From: Burkholderiaceae bacterium
GTDB lineage: Bacteria > Pseudomonadota > Gammaproteobacteria > Burkholderiales > Burkholderiaceae_C
Direction of reading: 5' to 3'
Length of the DNA stretch: 64,000 nt
NCBI GenBank assembly: GCA_023150375.1
Contig: JAKLLA010000019.1
Location: 1 to 64,000, forward strand
Part shown: piece after piece, positions 49,854 through 58,715 of the stretch
Numbering within the stretch: position 1 is the stretch's first letter
How the letters are laid out: each line of letters starts with the position of its first letter
Program-made: the position numbers and the translations under genes
The notes under the pieces: model-generated
Told to the model about the DNA's origin: nothing
Databases searched by the model: none
What the model saw: only the letters and a program-made list of their open reading frames with translations

Positions 49854-50993
49854 ATGAAATCGATCAAGGTGATGATCGTCGACGACTCGGCGGTGGTGCG
49901 AAAGCACCTCACCGGCCTGCTCAATGCGGCGGGCATCGAGGTGATCGCCGCCGCATCCGACCCGCTGTTCGCCTGGCAGAAGATGCAGGCCCAGTGGCCC
50001 GACGTGGTGGTGCTGGACGTGGAGATGCCGCGCATGGACGGCATCACCTTCCTGCGCCAGATCATGGCCGAGCGCCCCACCCCGGTGGTGATGTGCTCGA
50101 CCCTGACCGAGGCCGGCTGCGAGACCACGATGCAGGCGCTGGCCGCCGGCGCGGTGAGCTTCGTCACCAAGCCGCGCATCGGCCTGCGCGACTTCCTGGA
50201 GGACCGCAGCAACGGGCTGGTGGCCGCGGTGCGTGCGGCCGCGGGCGCCAACCTGCGCGCCATCGCCGCCGGCGCGGCGGCGCGGGCGCAGCCGGCGGCA
50301 TCGGCCACGGTGACGCGGTCGGCCGGCGCGACGGCCGGAGCCGGCGCCGCGACGCGCCGGCCGCCGGGCCACGTCGCCCCGGCCCGGCCGGCGGGGGCGA
50401 TGGCCGAGACCACCGACCGCGTCATCGCGGTGGGCATCTCCACCGGCGGCGTGCAGTCCATCGAAGTGGTGCTGCGCGCACTGCCGCGCACGATTCCCGG
50501 CATGGTGATCGTGCAGCACATGCCGGAGAAGTTCACCGCCTCCTTCGCGGCCCGGTTGAACAACCTCTGCGAGCTGGAGGTCCTGGAGGCCCGGGACGGC
50601 GACCGCGTCATCGACGGGCGCGTGCTGATCGCCCCGGGCGGTCGGCACATGCGGCTCAAGCGCAACGGCGCCCAGTACGTCGCCGAGGTCTTCGACGGCC
50701 CGCTGGTGAACCACCACCGGCCGTCGGTGGACGTGCTGTTCAAGTCGGTGGCGCACTGCGCCGGGCGCAACGCCATCGGCCTGATCATGACCGGCATGGG
50801 CGACGACGGCGCGCGCGGCCTGCGCGACATGCACGACGCGGGCGCGCTCACCGCAGCGCAGGACGAGGCCAGCTCGGTGGTCTTCGGCATGCCCAAGGAG
50901 GCCATCAAGCTCGGTGCGACCGACCACGTGCTCGGCCTGGGCGAGATCGCCGGCTGGCTGCAACGGGTGTGCAGCCAGCGCGCCACGGCCTGA
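49854..50993 (+). CDS. cheB: Chemotaxis methylesterase CheB
   Basis: 379 residues. The receiver domain has D55 in [14 protein letters not shown] long Ala/Pro-rich linker (~135-185) leads to the methylesterase domain with the catalytic Ser S196 in GISTGGVQS, His in [10 protein letters not shown] and Asp in [11 protein letters not shown]. It removes methyl groups from receptors when phosphorylated by CheA. The Shine-Dalgarno GAAGGGA precedes the ATG. Last recognisable che gene of the operon. Confidence 0.95.
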   Translation: MKSIKVMIVDDSAVVRKHLTGLLNAAGIEVIAAASDPLFAWQKMQAQWPDVVVLDVEMPRMDGITFLRQIMAERPTPVVMCSTLTEAGCETTMQALAAGAVSFVTKPRIGLRDFLEDRSNGLVAAVRAAAGANLRAIAAGAAARAQPAASATVTRSAGATAGAGAATRRPPGHVAPARPAGAMAETTDRVIAVGISTGGVQSIEVVLRALPRTIPGMVIVQHMPEKFTASFAARLNNLCELEVLEARDGDRVIDGRVLIAPGGRHMRLKRNGAQYVAEVFDGPLVNHHRPSVDVLFKSVAHCAGRNAIGLIMTGMGDDGARGLRDMHDAGALTAAQDEASSVVFGMPKEAIKLGATDHVLGLGEIAGWLQRVCSQRATA

Positions 50994-51045
50994 CGAGGGG
51001 GTGTCACTGCGGGAACGGGCGACTGCCGCGATACTTCGGCACCGG

Positions 51046-52491
51046 ATGCCCGACCCCGCCATGCCTGAACCCGCCGACCCGACGCCCGCCTTCACGATCC
51101 GCAGCGCCAGCCCCCCCGCCGCGCTGCGCGCCCTGCTGCCACCCGACGACGGGCTGCGCATCCTGCTGCACAACGAGGTGCATGCCCGCCCGTCGGCGCG
51201 CATCCGCCTGCCGGCGCTGGTGGTCTTCGTCGCGCTGCTCAACGAGGGCGTGACGCGCGAGCAGGAATGCGCCCACCTGCGCGCCCTGCCCGGGCAGGAC
51301 GGCCTCACCCTGGCCGACCTGGACGACAACTTCCTGCGCCTGCGCCTGGGCAGCCCGGCCGATGCCGCCGGCGGCGCCGCTTCCCCCCCTGCCGGCACGC
51401 TCAAGTGGGAGCGCCACAGCGAGTTCACCCGCTACGTGCTGGTGCAGCCGCTGCCCGAGCACGCCGGCCTGGGCGCCGAGCTGCCTGACCTGCTCGACGG
51501 GCTGATCGTGCCGCCCGCCTGGCTGCAGGGCCTGCCGGGGCGCACCGTCGCCGCGGTGCTGATGGCCATGGTGCATCACGAGCTGGACGACCCGCAGGCC
51601 GCGCTCGCGCTGGGCCAGCGCTGGTTCGGCGGGCGCACCGTGGTGGCCTCGCTGATGGGCAACAGCCCGTCGGGGCGGGGCCACTCGATCGCGGTGACCA
51701 ACTTCCGCATCCGCGACGACGGCTTCGAGCGCATGCTGGTGATCGCCCCGCCGGGCACCAGCGAGACCCGCGCCGGGCGCATCTCGCAGCGCCTGCTCGA
51801 GCTGGAGATCTACCGGCTGATGGCCCTGCGCGGCCTGCCGGTGGCCAAGGCGCTGGCCCCGGTGCTGGCCCGGGCCGAGGCCGATCTGGCCGAAACCACC
51901 GCCCAGCTGGAGGCACGCGAGGTCTCGGAGACCGACCTGCTGGACCGGCTGATCCACGTGGCCGCGCGCATCGAGCGGGCCAACGCCGAGCACGGCTACC
52001 GCTTCTCGGCCACCGAGGCCTACCACGGCATCGTGCGCCAGCGCATCGCCGAGCTGCGCGAGCGACCCATTCCGGGCACGCAGACCCTGGGCGAGTTCAT
52101 GCAGCGCCGCCTGTCGCCGGCCATCGCCACGGTGGGGGCCACCGCACAGCGCCTGGCCGCGCTGTCGCAGCGCATCGAGCGCAGCAGCGCGCTGCTGCGC
52201 ACCCGCGTGGACATCGCCACCGAGCAGCAGAACCAGCAGCTGCTGGAACGCCTGACGCGCGGCCAGCGCCTGCAGCTCAACCTGCAGAGCACGGTGGAGG
52301 GACTGTCGATCGCGGCGATCTCCTACTACGTGGTCAGCCTGCTGTTCTACGTGGGCAAGGCGCTGAAGTCGGCCGGTCTGCCGCTGAACCCGGAGCTGGC
52401 CGCCGGCGCGCTGATTCCGCTGGTGCTGTGGAGCGTCTGGAAGGCCACGCAGCGCATCCACGCCCGGCTGCACGCCGCCGACGACCATTGA
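51046..52491 (+). CDS. DUF3422 family membrane protein
   Basis: 481 residues from 51046 (ATG 51061 is an alternative). Soluble N-terminal region with LLHNEVHARPSARI, LKWERHSEFTRYVLV and FGGRTVVASLMGNSPSGRG, then a long coiled-coil stretch and two C-terminal TM helices (ISYYVVSLLFYVGKAL; AGALIPLVLWSVWKA). This matches the DUF3422 family, whose function is not known to me. It lies 52 bp after cheB, so read-through from the che operon is possible. Confidence 0.85.
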   Translation: MPDPAMPEPADPTPAFTIRSASPPAALRALLPPDDGLRILLHNEVHARPSARIRLPALVVFVALLNEGVTREQECAHLRALPGQDGLTLADLDDNFLRLRLGSPADAAGGAASPPAGTLKWERHSEFTRYVLVQPLPEHAGLGAELPDLLDGLIVPPAWLQGLPGRTVAAVLMAMVHHELDDPQAALALGQRWFGGRTVVASLMGNSPSGRGHSIAVTNFRIRDDGFERMLVIAPPGTSETRAGRISQRLLELEIYRLMALRGLPVAKALAPVLARAEADLAETTAQLEAREVSETDLLDRLIHVAARIERANAEHGYRFSATEAYHGIVRQRIAELRERPIPGTQTLGEFMQRRLSPAIATVGATAQRLAALSQRIERSSALLRTRVDIATEQQNQQLLERLTRGQRLQLNLQSTVEGLSIAAISYYVVSLLFYVGKALKSAGLPLNPELAAGALIPLVLWSVWKATQRIHARLHAADDH

Positions 52492-52507
52492 CCGCAGGGG
52501 GACGCGG

Positions 52508-53407
52508 ATGATCTCGGTGTCGATCGGCCCGCTGGCGCTGCCGGCGGCTCCGCTGCTGCTGCTGGGCTCGCTGTGGGCGGCCACCTGGGTGGCGGGCTGG
52601 GTGGCGCGACGAGCCGGCACGGCGGAGGCCGATGCGGGCCCGGAGGCTGCCGGCGACACGGCGCCGGTTTCCGGCGGGGAGACCGAGGGGCGCGCGCGCG
52701 CCGATGCCGCCGGCCACGCGCTGATCCTCGCCGTCGCGCTGGGCCTGCTGGCTGCCCGGCTGGTCCATCTGGGCGGGCACGCCGATCTCTACGCGGCCGA
52801 ACCGCTGGCCGCCCTCGACCTGCGCGACGGCGGCTGGCACGCTGCCAGCGGCTGGGCGGCCGCCGCCGCCTGGCTGAGCTGGCGCGCCTGGCGTTCGGCC
52901 GCCCTGCGGCCCGCCCTCGGCGCCGGTGCGCTGGTGCTGCTGCTGGGCAGCACGGCCGGCGCGCGGCTGCTCGGCCTGCACGACCGCCCCGCGCTGCCGG
53001 CCCTGCCGGTGCAGGCGCTGGGCGAGGCCGCCCCCCGCTCGCTGGCCGAACTGGCGGCCGGCCGACCGGTGGTCGTCAACCTCTGGGCCAGCTGGTGCGG
53101 ACCCTGCCGGCAGGAGATGCCACTGCTGGCGGCGGCCCAGCAGCGCGAGACCCGGGTGGGCTTCCTGTTCGTCAACCAGGGGGAATCGGCTGCGGCGGTG
53201 CAGGCCTACCTGGCCGACCAGGGATTGGCGCTGCGCGAGGTCTGGCTGGATCCGCGCTCGGCGGTCGGCCCGGCGCTGGGATCGCGCGGCCTGCCCACCA
53301 CGCTGTTCTACGACGCCCAGGGCCAGCTGGTCGCAAGCCACTTCGGCGTGCTCCACAGCGCCGCCCTGGAAGCCAGGCTGCGCGAACTGCGCCGCAGCCC
53401 GCGCTGA
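52508..53407 (+). CDS. Membrane-anchored TlpA-type thioredoxin-like protein
   Basis: 299 residues. Three to four N-terminal TM helices (~10-32, ~70-86, ~115-150) show weak resemblance to part of Lgt. The thioredoxin fold carries the active site WASWCGPC (C197, C200) and the cis-Pro loop GLPTTLF. It is probably a periplasmic disulfide reductase of the TlpA/ResA kind. It has a strong Shine-Dalgarno (AGGGGG) and starts 17 bp after the DUF3422 gene. Two further thiol-redox genes follow. Confidence 0.85.
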   Translation: MISVSIGPLALPAAPLLLLGSLWAATWVAGWVARRAGTAEADAGPEAAGDTAPVSGGETEGRARADAAGHALILAVALGLLAARLVHLGGHADLYAAEPLAALDLRDGGWHAASGWAAAAAWLSWRAWRSAALRPALGAGALVLLLGSTAGARLLGLHDRPALPALPVQALGEAAPRSLAELAAGRPVVVNLWASWCGPCRQEMPLLAAAQQRETRVGFLFVNQGESAAAVQAYLADQGLALREVWLDPRSAVGPALGSRGLPTTLFYDAQGQLVASHFGVLHSAALEARLRELRRSPR

Positions 53408-53438
53408 ACCACCGCGCGGCCTCGGATCCTCAGCGCGG
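53399..53438. terminator. Inverted repeat spanning two convergent stop codons
   Basis: CCGCGCTGA (53399-53407) is exactly complementary to TCAGCGCGG (53430-53438). Each arm contains the stop codon of one of the two convergent genes. The 22-nt loop is the whole intergenic gap. Candidate bidirectional terminator. Confidence 0.4.
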
Positions 53439-53879
53439 CGGCGCCACCATCGGCCAGCCGCGCGCGGCCCAGCTGCTCATGCCGCCGTGCACGTAGCGCA
53501 CCTGGGTCCAGCCGCGCTCCCGCAGGGCCTCGACCACACGGCGCGAACGGTTCTGGGTGTTGCAGATCAGCAGCACCGGCTGGTCGGCCGCTTTCGGGAT
53601 TTCGGCCAACCGGGCGCCGATCTGGCTCATCGGCAGCAGCCGCATGCCCGCGGCCACGCCGGTGGCGTGCTCGCGCGGCTCGCGGATGTCGATCACCACG
53701 GTGCGCCCGTCGGCCAGCGCGGCCCGGGCGGCCTCGAGGCTGACCGACAGCCCGTCGGGCCCCTGGGCCGCCGCCCGGTCGGCCCCGACCAGGCCGAGGG
53801 CCAGGCAGACAGCCGCCGCGGCGGCCAGGAGGCGGCGTCGGGCGGGCCCGGTCGCAGGAGCAGAATGACGCTGGGACAT
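53430..53879 (-). CDS. Exported rhodanese-domain protein
   Basis: 149 residues from MSQRHSAPATG at 53879. The signal peptide ARRRLLAAAAAVCLALGLVGA has twin arginines before a hydrophobic core and cleavage likely near DRAAAQ (shown in part: RRRLLAAAAAVCLALGL), so it is periplasmic. A single rhodanese domain has active-site C106 in LLICNTQNRSRR and structural motifs VVIDIREPREHATG and VRYVHGGMSSWAARGWP. It may carry sulfane sulfur or act on thiols with its redox neighbours (inference). The frame remains open to 53894. The next gene starts divergently only 17 bp away. Confidence 0.87.
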   Translation of the reverse strand: MSQRHSAPATGPARRRLLAAAAAVCLALGLVGADRAAAQGPDGLSVSLEAARAALADGRTVVIDIREPREHATGVAAGMRLLPMSQIGARLAEIPKAADQPVLLICNTQNRSRRVVEALRERGWTQVRYVHGGMSSWAARGWPMVAPPR

Positions 53880-53896
53880 GCCGCGTTTATACACTC

Positions 53897-55210
53897 ATGG
53901 GTATGCAACAGGAAAGCACCCAAGCGCAGTGGGGCAGACCGGGTGCCGGGCTGGACAGGCGGCAGGGGATCGGGCGGTTCGCCGCAGCCGGCGGCTGGAT
54001 CGCCGGGATCCTCGCGCTGCTGCTGCCCGTCCTGGCGGCGCTCGCCCTGCTGGCGGCCCCGGCTGGCGTGCAGGCGGCCGCGGCGCCGGCCACCCAGGCC
54101 ACGCCCGCGGCGCCTGCCGCTTCCGCGACGGCCGTGGCGCTGGAGGTCTTCGTGCGCGAGGGCTGCCCGCACTGCGCCGAGGCCAAGATCTTCCTGGCCG
54201 ACCTGCAGCAACGCCGGCCGGGCCTGACGGTCCGGCTGCGCCCGATCGACCGCGATCCCGACGCCCGCGAGGCGCTCATGCAGCACAGCCGCGCCGCGGG
54301 GATCTGGCCGCCGGGCGTGCCCACCTTCGTGGTGCACGGGCAGTGGGTGCGGGTGGGCTTCGACGACGCGGCGCACCGTGGCCGGGAGCTGGAGGACCTG
54401 CTCGACGCGCCGGTGCCGGCCCCGGCTGCGCCTTCGGAGCCGGACACCCCGCCCGCCTCGGCACCCGACACCGGCGTGCTGGACACCGCGCTGGGCACGC
54501 TCAGCGCCAGCCGGCTGGGCCTGCCGCTGTTCACCCTGGCGCTGGGCCTGCTCGACGGCTTCAACCCCTGCGCGATGTGGGTGCTGCTCTTCCTGCTGGC
54601 CCTGCTGGCGCGGCTGCGCGACCGGCGCCGCATGGCCCTGATCGCCGGCACCTTCGTGGCGGCCAGCGGGGCGGTGTACTACGCCTTCCTGGCCGCGTGG
54701 CTGAATCTCTTCCTGGCCGTCGGACTGTCGCAGACGGTGCTGCGCGGCCTGGGGCTGCTCGCGCTGGTCATTGCAGCGCTGAACCTGAAGGACTTCTTCG
54801 CCTGGGGGCGGGGCCCCTCGCTGTCCATTCCGGCCGCGGCCAAGCCGGGGCTGTATGCGCGCATGCGCGGCGTGCTGCAGGCCCCGGGGCTGGGCGCCTC
54901 GCTGCTGGGGGCGGCGGCGCTGGCGGTGGCGGTGAACTTCGTCGAACTGCTGTGCACCGCCGGCCTGCCGGCGATCTACACGGCGGTGCTGGCTCAGCAG
55001 CAGCTCTCCGCGCTGGCCCACCACGCCTACCTGGGTCTGTACATCGTCGGCTACCTCGCCGACGACGCCCTGATGGTGACGCTGGCCGTGCTGGCCCTGG
55101 GCAGCGGCAAGCTCGACGAGCGCCACGGGCGCTGGCTGAAGGCGCTGAGCGGCACGGTGATGCTGCTGCTGGGCCTGGCGCTGCTGGCCAGGCCGCAGTG
55201 GCTGTTCTGA
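53897..55210 (+). CDS. Thioredoxin-like/DsbD (CcdA)-type membrane fusion protein
   Basis: 437 residues (ATG 53903 is an alternative). A hydrophobic segment (~34-60) anchors or exports a glutaredoxin/thioredoxin-like domain with CPHC (C90, C93) in VREGCPHCAEAK. From ~185 a polytopic domain carries two membrane cysteines in the DsbD/CcdA manner: DGFNPCAMWVLLFLL and VNFVELLCTAGLPAIYT. This suggests electrons are passed across the membrane from the cytoplasmic thioredoxin pool to a periplasmic thiol domain. Topology and partner are inferred. It is divergent from the exported rhodanese and close to the TlpA-like gene. Confidence 0.82.
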   Translation: MGMQQESTQAQWGRPGAGLDRRQGIGRFAAAGGWIAGILALLLPVLAALALLAAPAGVQAAAAPATQATPAAPAASATAVALEVFVREGCPHCAEAKIFLADLQQRRPGLTVRLRPIDRDPDAREALMQHSRAAGIWPPGVPTFVVHGQWVRVGFDDAAHRGRELEDLLDAPVPAPAAPSEPDTPPASAPDTGVLDTALGTLSASRLGLPLFTLALGLLDGFNPCAMWVLLFLLALLARLRDRRRMALIAGTFVAASGAVYYAFLAAWLNLFLAVGLSQTVLRGLGLLALVIAALNLKDFFAWGRGPSLSIPAAAKPGLYARMRGVLQAPGLGASLLGAAALAVAVNFVELLCTAGLPAIYTAVLAQQQLSALAHHAYLGLYIVGYLADDALMVTLAVLALGSGKLDERHGRWLKALSGTVMLLLGLALLARPQWLF

Positions 55211-55240
55211 ACCGCCCCACCGCTCAGGTTCAGGGGGTTC

Positions 55241-57295
55241 TCAGGCCAGCTTGAAGCGCGAGGACTGCTCGCTGACCTGCAGGCTCTGGCGGCGCAGCTC
55301 CTGCGCCGCATCGGTGAGCTGGCCGGCCAGGCGGGCGTTGGCATCGCTGAACTGGTGCAGCTCGTCGAGCGAGCCGGCCATCTGGCGGGCGTTGGCCTGG
55401 CCCTGGCAGGTCAGCTCGGTCAGGCGCTGCAGCACCTGGTTGACGCCCTGCACCTCGGCTTCCGTGCCGGCCACCGCCTCGACGCTGCGCTGGGTGATCG
55501 CGCGGCCCTGCTCGATCTCGGCGATCGAAGCCGCAACGATGGCGCCGATCTGCTGCGCGGCGTTGGCCGCCCGCATCGACAGCTGGCGCACCTCGTGGGC
55601 CACCACCGCGAAGCCCTTGCCGGCCTCGCCGGCACGCGCCGCCTCCACCGAGGCGTTGAGCGACAGCAGGTGGGTCTGGAAGGCGATGCCGTCGATCATG
55701 CCGACGATCTTGCCGATCTCGCGGCTGCGCTGCTGCAGCCCGCCGATGCGCTCGGCCAGCGTGCCCATGACGCGGCGGCTGCGCCCGGACTCGGTGCGCA
55801 TCGCGCGGGCCCGCTCGACCGCCTGCTGCACGCACTGCTCGTAGCCTTCGAGGTGCCCGACCATCGCACCGATGCCCTCGCGTACCGCCGCCACCGAGGC
55901 CAGCGCGTTGCCCGAGCCGCGCGAGAGGTCGGCGCTGGCCGAGGCGATCTCGGTGGAGGCATGTGCCACCGAGGCCACGCCGCGCCGCACCACCGAGAAC
56001 AGCCCGCCCAGGTTGCCCAGCGATTCGGTGATCAGCGCCAGGGTGCGCGCCGCCTCGTCGCGGCCGAGCGGACGGGGCCGGCGGCTGAGGTCGCCCTCGG
56101 CGACGTACTGCACCTCGCGCTGGATCTGCCGCATGCCACCGCGCAGCACATGGAAGAAGGCGTAGAGCAGGTAGTTGGCCAGCGCCAGCGCCAGGCCGAG
56201 GCCGACCACGAAGAGCGCGAAGGCATCGCGCTGCTGCTGCCAGCGCTGCGCCAGCTCGGCACGCAGCTGCGCGGCCAGATCGGCCTGCTGCCGCCGCAGG
56301 GCCTGGCGCTGCCGATCGATCGTGCTGCGGTGCGGCAGCAGCGCCTCCGGGCCGACGCCGTCGAGCACCTGCGCATGCAGCGCATCGACGGCCGCACGGG
56401 TCTGCTGCAGGGTCTGCAGCAGGGCGGCGGACTGGGCCGCGGCCTGGCTGCCGGGCTCGGCTCCGGCACCGAGGGCCAGGGCGCTGCCGCGTGCCCGCTC
56501 GATCTGGGCCTGCAGCGGGTGGTAGGCCGCCGCGTAGGGCTCGAAGGCGCGGCGACTGGCATCGCCCTGCACGGCCAGGGCATGCGCACGCGCCCAGGCC
56601 GTGCCGATGCCCTGCTCGACGCGCAGCAGCAGGTGCACCGCCAGCCTGGCACGATGCGAGGCGCCCGGGTCCCGCAGGGCGTCCAGCGGGGTGTCGAGCA
56701 GCAGGGCCTCGTCGAAGTCCAGCAGCTGCTCGATGAAGGCGGTGCGCAGCCGCACCTCGGCAAGCCGGGGGCCCACCGGCGGCGCGACGACCTGCGGAAA
56801 GCGCTCGACCAGCGCCCGGTAACGCGCCTGCACCGCCTCGCCCGGCTGGGCGGCCCGGTGGGCCTGCTCCAGGGCCCGCCAGCCCGCCAGCAGCGGCTCG
56901 CCGGCGGCGGCCGAGGGCGCCGAGGCATCGAAGAGCTGCACGCGCTGGCGGTGTACCGCATCGAGCAGGCCGTCGGTGGCCTGCGCGACGGCCAGCATGT
57001 CGCGCGCACGCCCCAGTTCGCCCAGGTCCTGCCAGGCCCGCCCGAACAGCAGCATCGCCAGCAGCGCCGTGGGCAGCACGAAGGCCAGCGCGACCAGCGT
57101 GGCCTTGGCGCGGAAATCCAGCCTCCGGTGCAGCCGGACCCCGGGCGCCCAGACACCGTGATGGCGGAAGAACTCGCGCCAGCCTTCGCGCAGCTGCCGC
57201 AGCCGCTGCAGCAGCCCGTCGGCCGCCCCGGATGCGGGGGACCCGCGGTGGGGTCGACCGAGCGCGCCGGCTCGCCAGCGCAGGGAAAGACTCAT
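55241..57295 (-). CDS. Methyl-accepting chemotaxis protein (module 2)
   Basis: 684 residues from [10 protein letters not shown] at 57295 (upstream codons in the same frame run into the divergent gene and are not coding). The N-terminal cytoplasmic segment [15 protein letters not shown] resembles [15 protein letters not shown] of the receptor at 35582. TM1 is ~60-82, the periplasmic helical domain ~85-358, TM2 ~360-385, then HAMP. The signalling tip [21 protein letters not shown] lies near 535-565 (cited in part: [19 protein letters not shown]). It is paralogous in size, layout and divergent orientation to module 1. Confidence 0.9.
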   Translation of the reverse strand: MSLSLRWRAGALGRPHRGSPASGAADGLLQRLRQLREGWREFFRHHGVWAPGVRLHRRLDFRAKATLVALAFVLPTALLAMLLFGRAWQDLGELGRARDMLAVAQATDGLLDAVHRQRVQLFDASAPSAAAGEPLLAGWRALEQAHRAAQPGEAVQARYRALVERFPQVVAPPVGPRLAEVRLRTAFIEQLLDFDEALLLDTPLDALRDPGASHRARLAVHLLLRVEQGIGTAWARAHALAVQGDASRRAFEPYAAAYHPLQAQIERARGSALALGAGAEPGSQAAAQSAALLQTLQQTRAAVDALHAQVLDGVGPEALLPHRSTIDRQRQALRRQQADLAAQLRAELAQRWQQQRDAFALFVVGLGLALALANYLLYAFFHVLRGGMRQIQREVQYVAEGDLSRRPRPLGRDEAARTLALITESLGNLGGLFSVVRRGVASVAHASTEIASASADLSRGSGNALASVAAVREGIGAMVGHLEGYEQCVQQAVERARAMRTESGRSRRVMGTLAERIGGLQQRSREIGKIVGMIDGIAFQTHLLSLNASVEAARAGEAGKGFAVVAHEVRQLSMRAANAAQQIGAIVAASIAEIEQGRAITQRSVEAVAGTEAEVQGVNQVLQRLTELTCQGQANARQMAGSLDELHQFSDANARLAGQLTDAAQELRRQSLQVSEQSSRFKLA

Positions 57296-57533
57296 GGAGG
57301 CACCTTTGCATGCAACCGCGTCGCAGCGAGCGGCAGCCGGCCCGCCGACCTGTGCGGCAACCTTCGCATTAGAGGCGGCGCGCACCGGCGCGACGGCCCG
57401 AATTGGCCCGACGCAGCGCAGCATTTCGGACGACTGCGCCCCTGCGGCCACGGCGACGATGCCCGACGTCCCCCGAAAGGTGGCCGGCAGCGCGTGCGCG
57501 CCGCCGGTCCGACCCATGCCGGACCGACCCACG

Positions 57534-58691
57534 ATGACCGCCTCCTCCGCCGACCTGCCGCCCCGCTCCGACGCCCCGCCGAGGCCGCCCGCACCGCCGC
57601 GCAGCCCGACCCGCTCGGCCGTCGGCCTGGCGGCCGGCCTCGCGGCCCTGACCGGCGCGGCCGTCCAGCTCGGCGGCGGCTGGGGGGCCTGCCTGGCCGG
57701 CGCGCTGCTCAGCGGCTGGCTGCTGGCGCGCCTGCTGCAGCCCCCGGCCGATGCCACGCCGGCCGCGGCCGATGCGGCCGCGCCGGTGCTGGTCGAGCAG
57801 GTGCTGCCGGTCTGGCTGCGCCAGATCGAGGCCGCCCGCCAGCACGCCGAGCAGAGCACCGGCGAGATCCTGCAGGCCTTCACCTCGATCGACCAGCGGC
57901 TCGAGGAGGCCGTGCGACTGGCCGAGTCCTCCTCGTCCGACCTGAGCGGGGCCACCGTGGACGCGCTGATCGACGACAACGACGCGGTGCTGGCCAGCCT
58001 GCTCGAACCGGTGCGCCTGGCCATCGGCCAGCGTGACGAGGCCCTGGCCGAGGTCGAGCAGGTCGGCGCGGCGATCGACGAGATGCGCCAGGGCGCCGCC
58101 CGGGTGCGCCAGCTGGCGCGCCGCATCAACATGGTGGCCATCAACGCGGCGGTGGAATCGGCCCGCTCGGGCTCGCGCGCCGGCAGCTTCGCGGTGCTGG
58201 CCGAAGAGGTGCGCGGCCTGGCGCAGCAGTCCGCCGCCGATGCCGGGCGCCTGCTGAGCCAGTCGGCCCGCCTGGAGGAGCGCCTGAGCGGACTGCGCCT
58301 GCTGGCTGCCACCCGCGACAGCAGCGACGAGGAGCTGCGCGCCCAGGCCGACGCGAGTGCGCGCCGCGCCATCGGCGGCCTGCTCGACAGCGTCGGCCAG
58401 ATCGGCCGCTCCAGCCGGGGGCTGCGCGAGGCCGGCGGCCAGGTGCGCGCCGACGTGGAGCGGGTGCTGATGGGCTTCCAGGCCCAGGACCGCTTCAACC
58501 AGATGCTCGGCAGCATCACCGAGGACATGCAGCGCCTGCAGGACTGGCTGGCGCAGCGCGGCGACCTCAGCAGCAACCAGGCCGCCGTCTGGCTGGCCCG
58601 GCTGGAGTCGGCCTACACCATGGAAGCGCAGCGCTCGCAGCACCACGGCCAGCAGGTCATCGAGCGAGACAACCAGGTCGAGTTCTTCTGA
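57534..58691 (+). CDS. Membrane receptor-like protein with CheZ-like motif (module 2)
   Basis: 385 residues from [11 protein letters not shown] at 57534. In-frame ATGs at 57516 and 57459 exist, but this start gives almost the same length as the paralogue (388). Two TM helices (~27-65) have no periplasmic domain. A receptor-like hairpin, [20 protein letters not shown], lies near 195-220 and is followed by [26 protein letters not shown] gives D319 and Q323 as the CheZ-type D-x-x-x-Q, then a DMQRLQDWL helix and the C-terminal VEFF. A membrane-tethered CheY-P phosphatase is inferred. It is 24 bp upstream of another receptor gene. Confidence 0.75.
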   Translation: MTASSADLPPRSDAPPRPPAPPRSPTRSAVGLAAGLAALTGAAVQLGGGWGACLAGALLSGWLLARLLQPPADATPAAADAAAPVLVEQVLPVWLRQIEAARQHAEQSTGEILQAFTSIDQRLEEAVRLAESSSSDLSGATVDALIDDNDAVLASLLEPVRLAIGQRDEALAEVEQVGAAIDEMRQGAARVRQLARRINMVAINAAVESARSGSRAGSFAVLAEEVRGLAQQSAADAGRLLSQSARLEERLSGLRLLAATRDSSDEELRAQADASARRAIGGLLDSVGQIGRSSRGLREAGGQVRADVERVLMGFQAQDRFNQMLGSITEDMQRLQDWLAQRGDLSSNQAAVWLARLESAYTMEAQRSQHHGQQVIERDNQVEFF

Positions 58692-58715
58692 CCCGACCGC
58701 GAGCCACAGGTCCCC

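Noticed and set aside
57296-57533. Sigma-28 promoter for the module 2 divergent pair
   Set aside because: GCCGACCT-like strings occur, but without a TAAA-like -35 at the right distance, so they are indistinguishable from background in GC-rich DNA.
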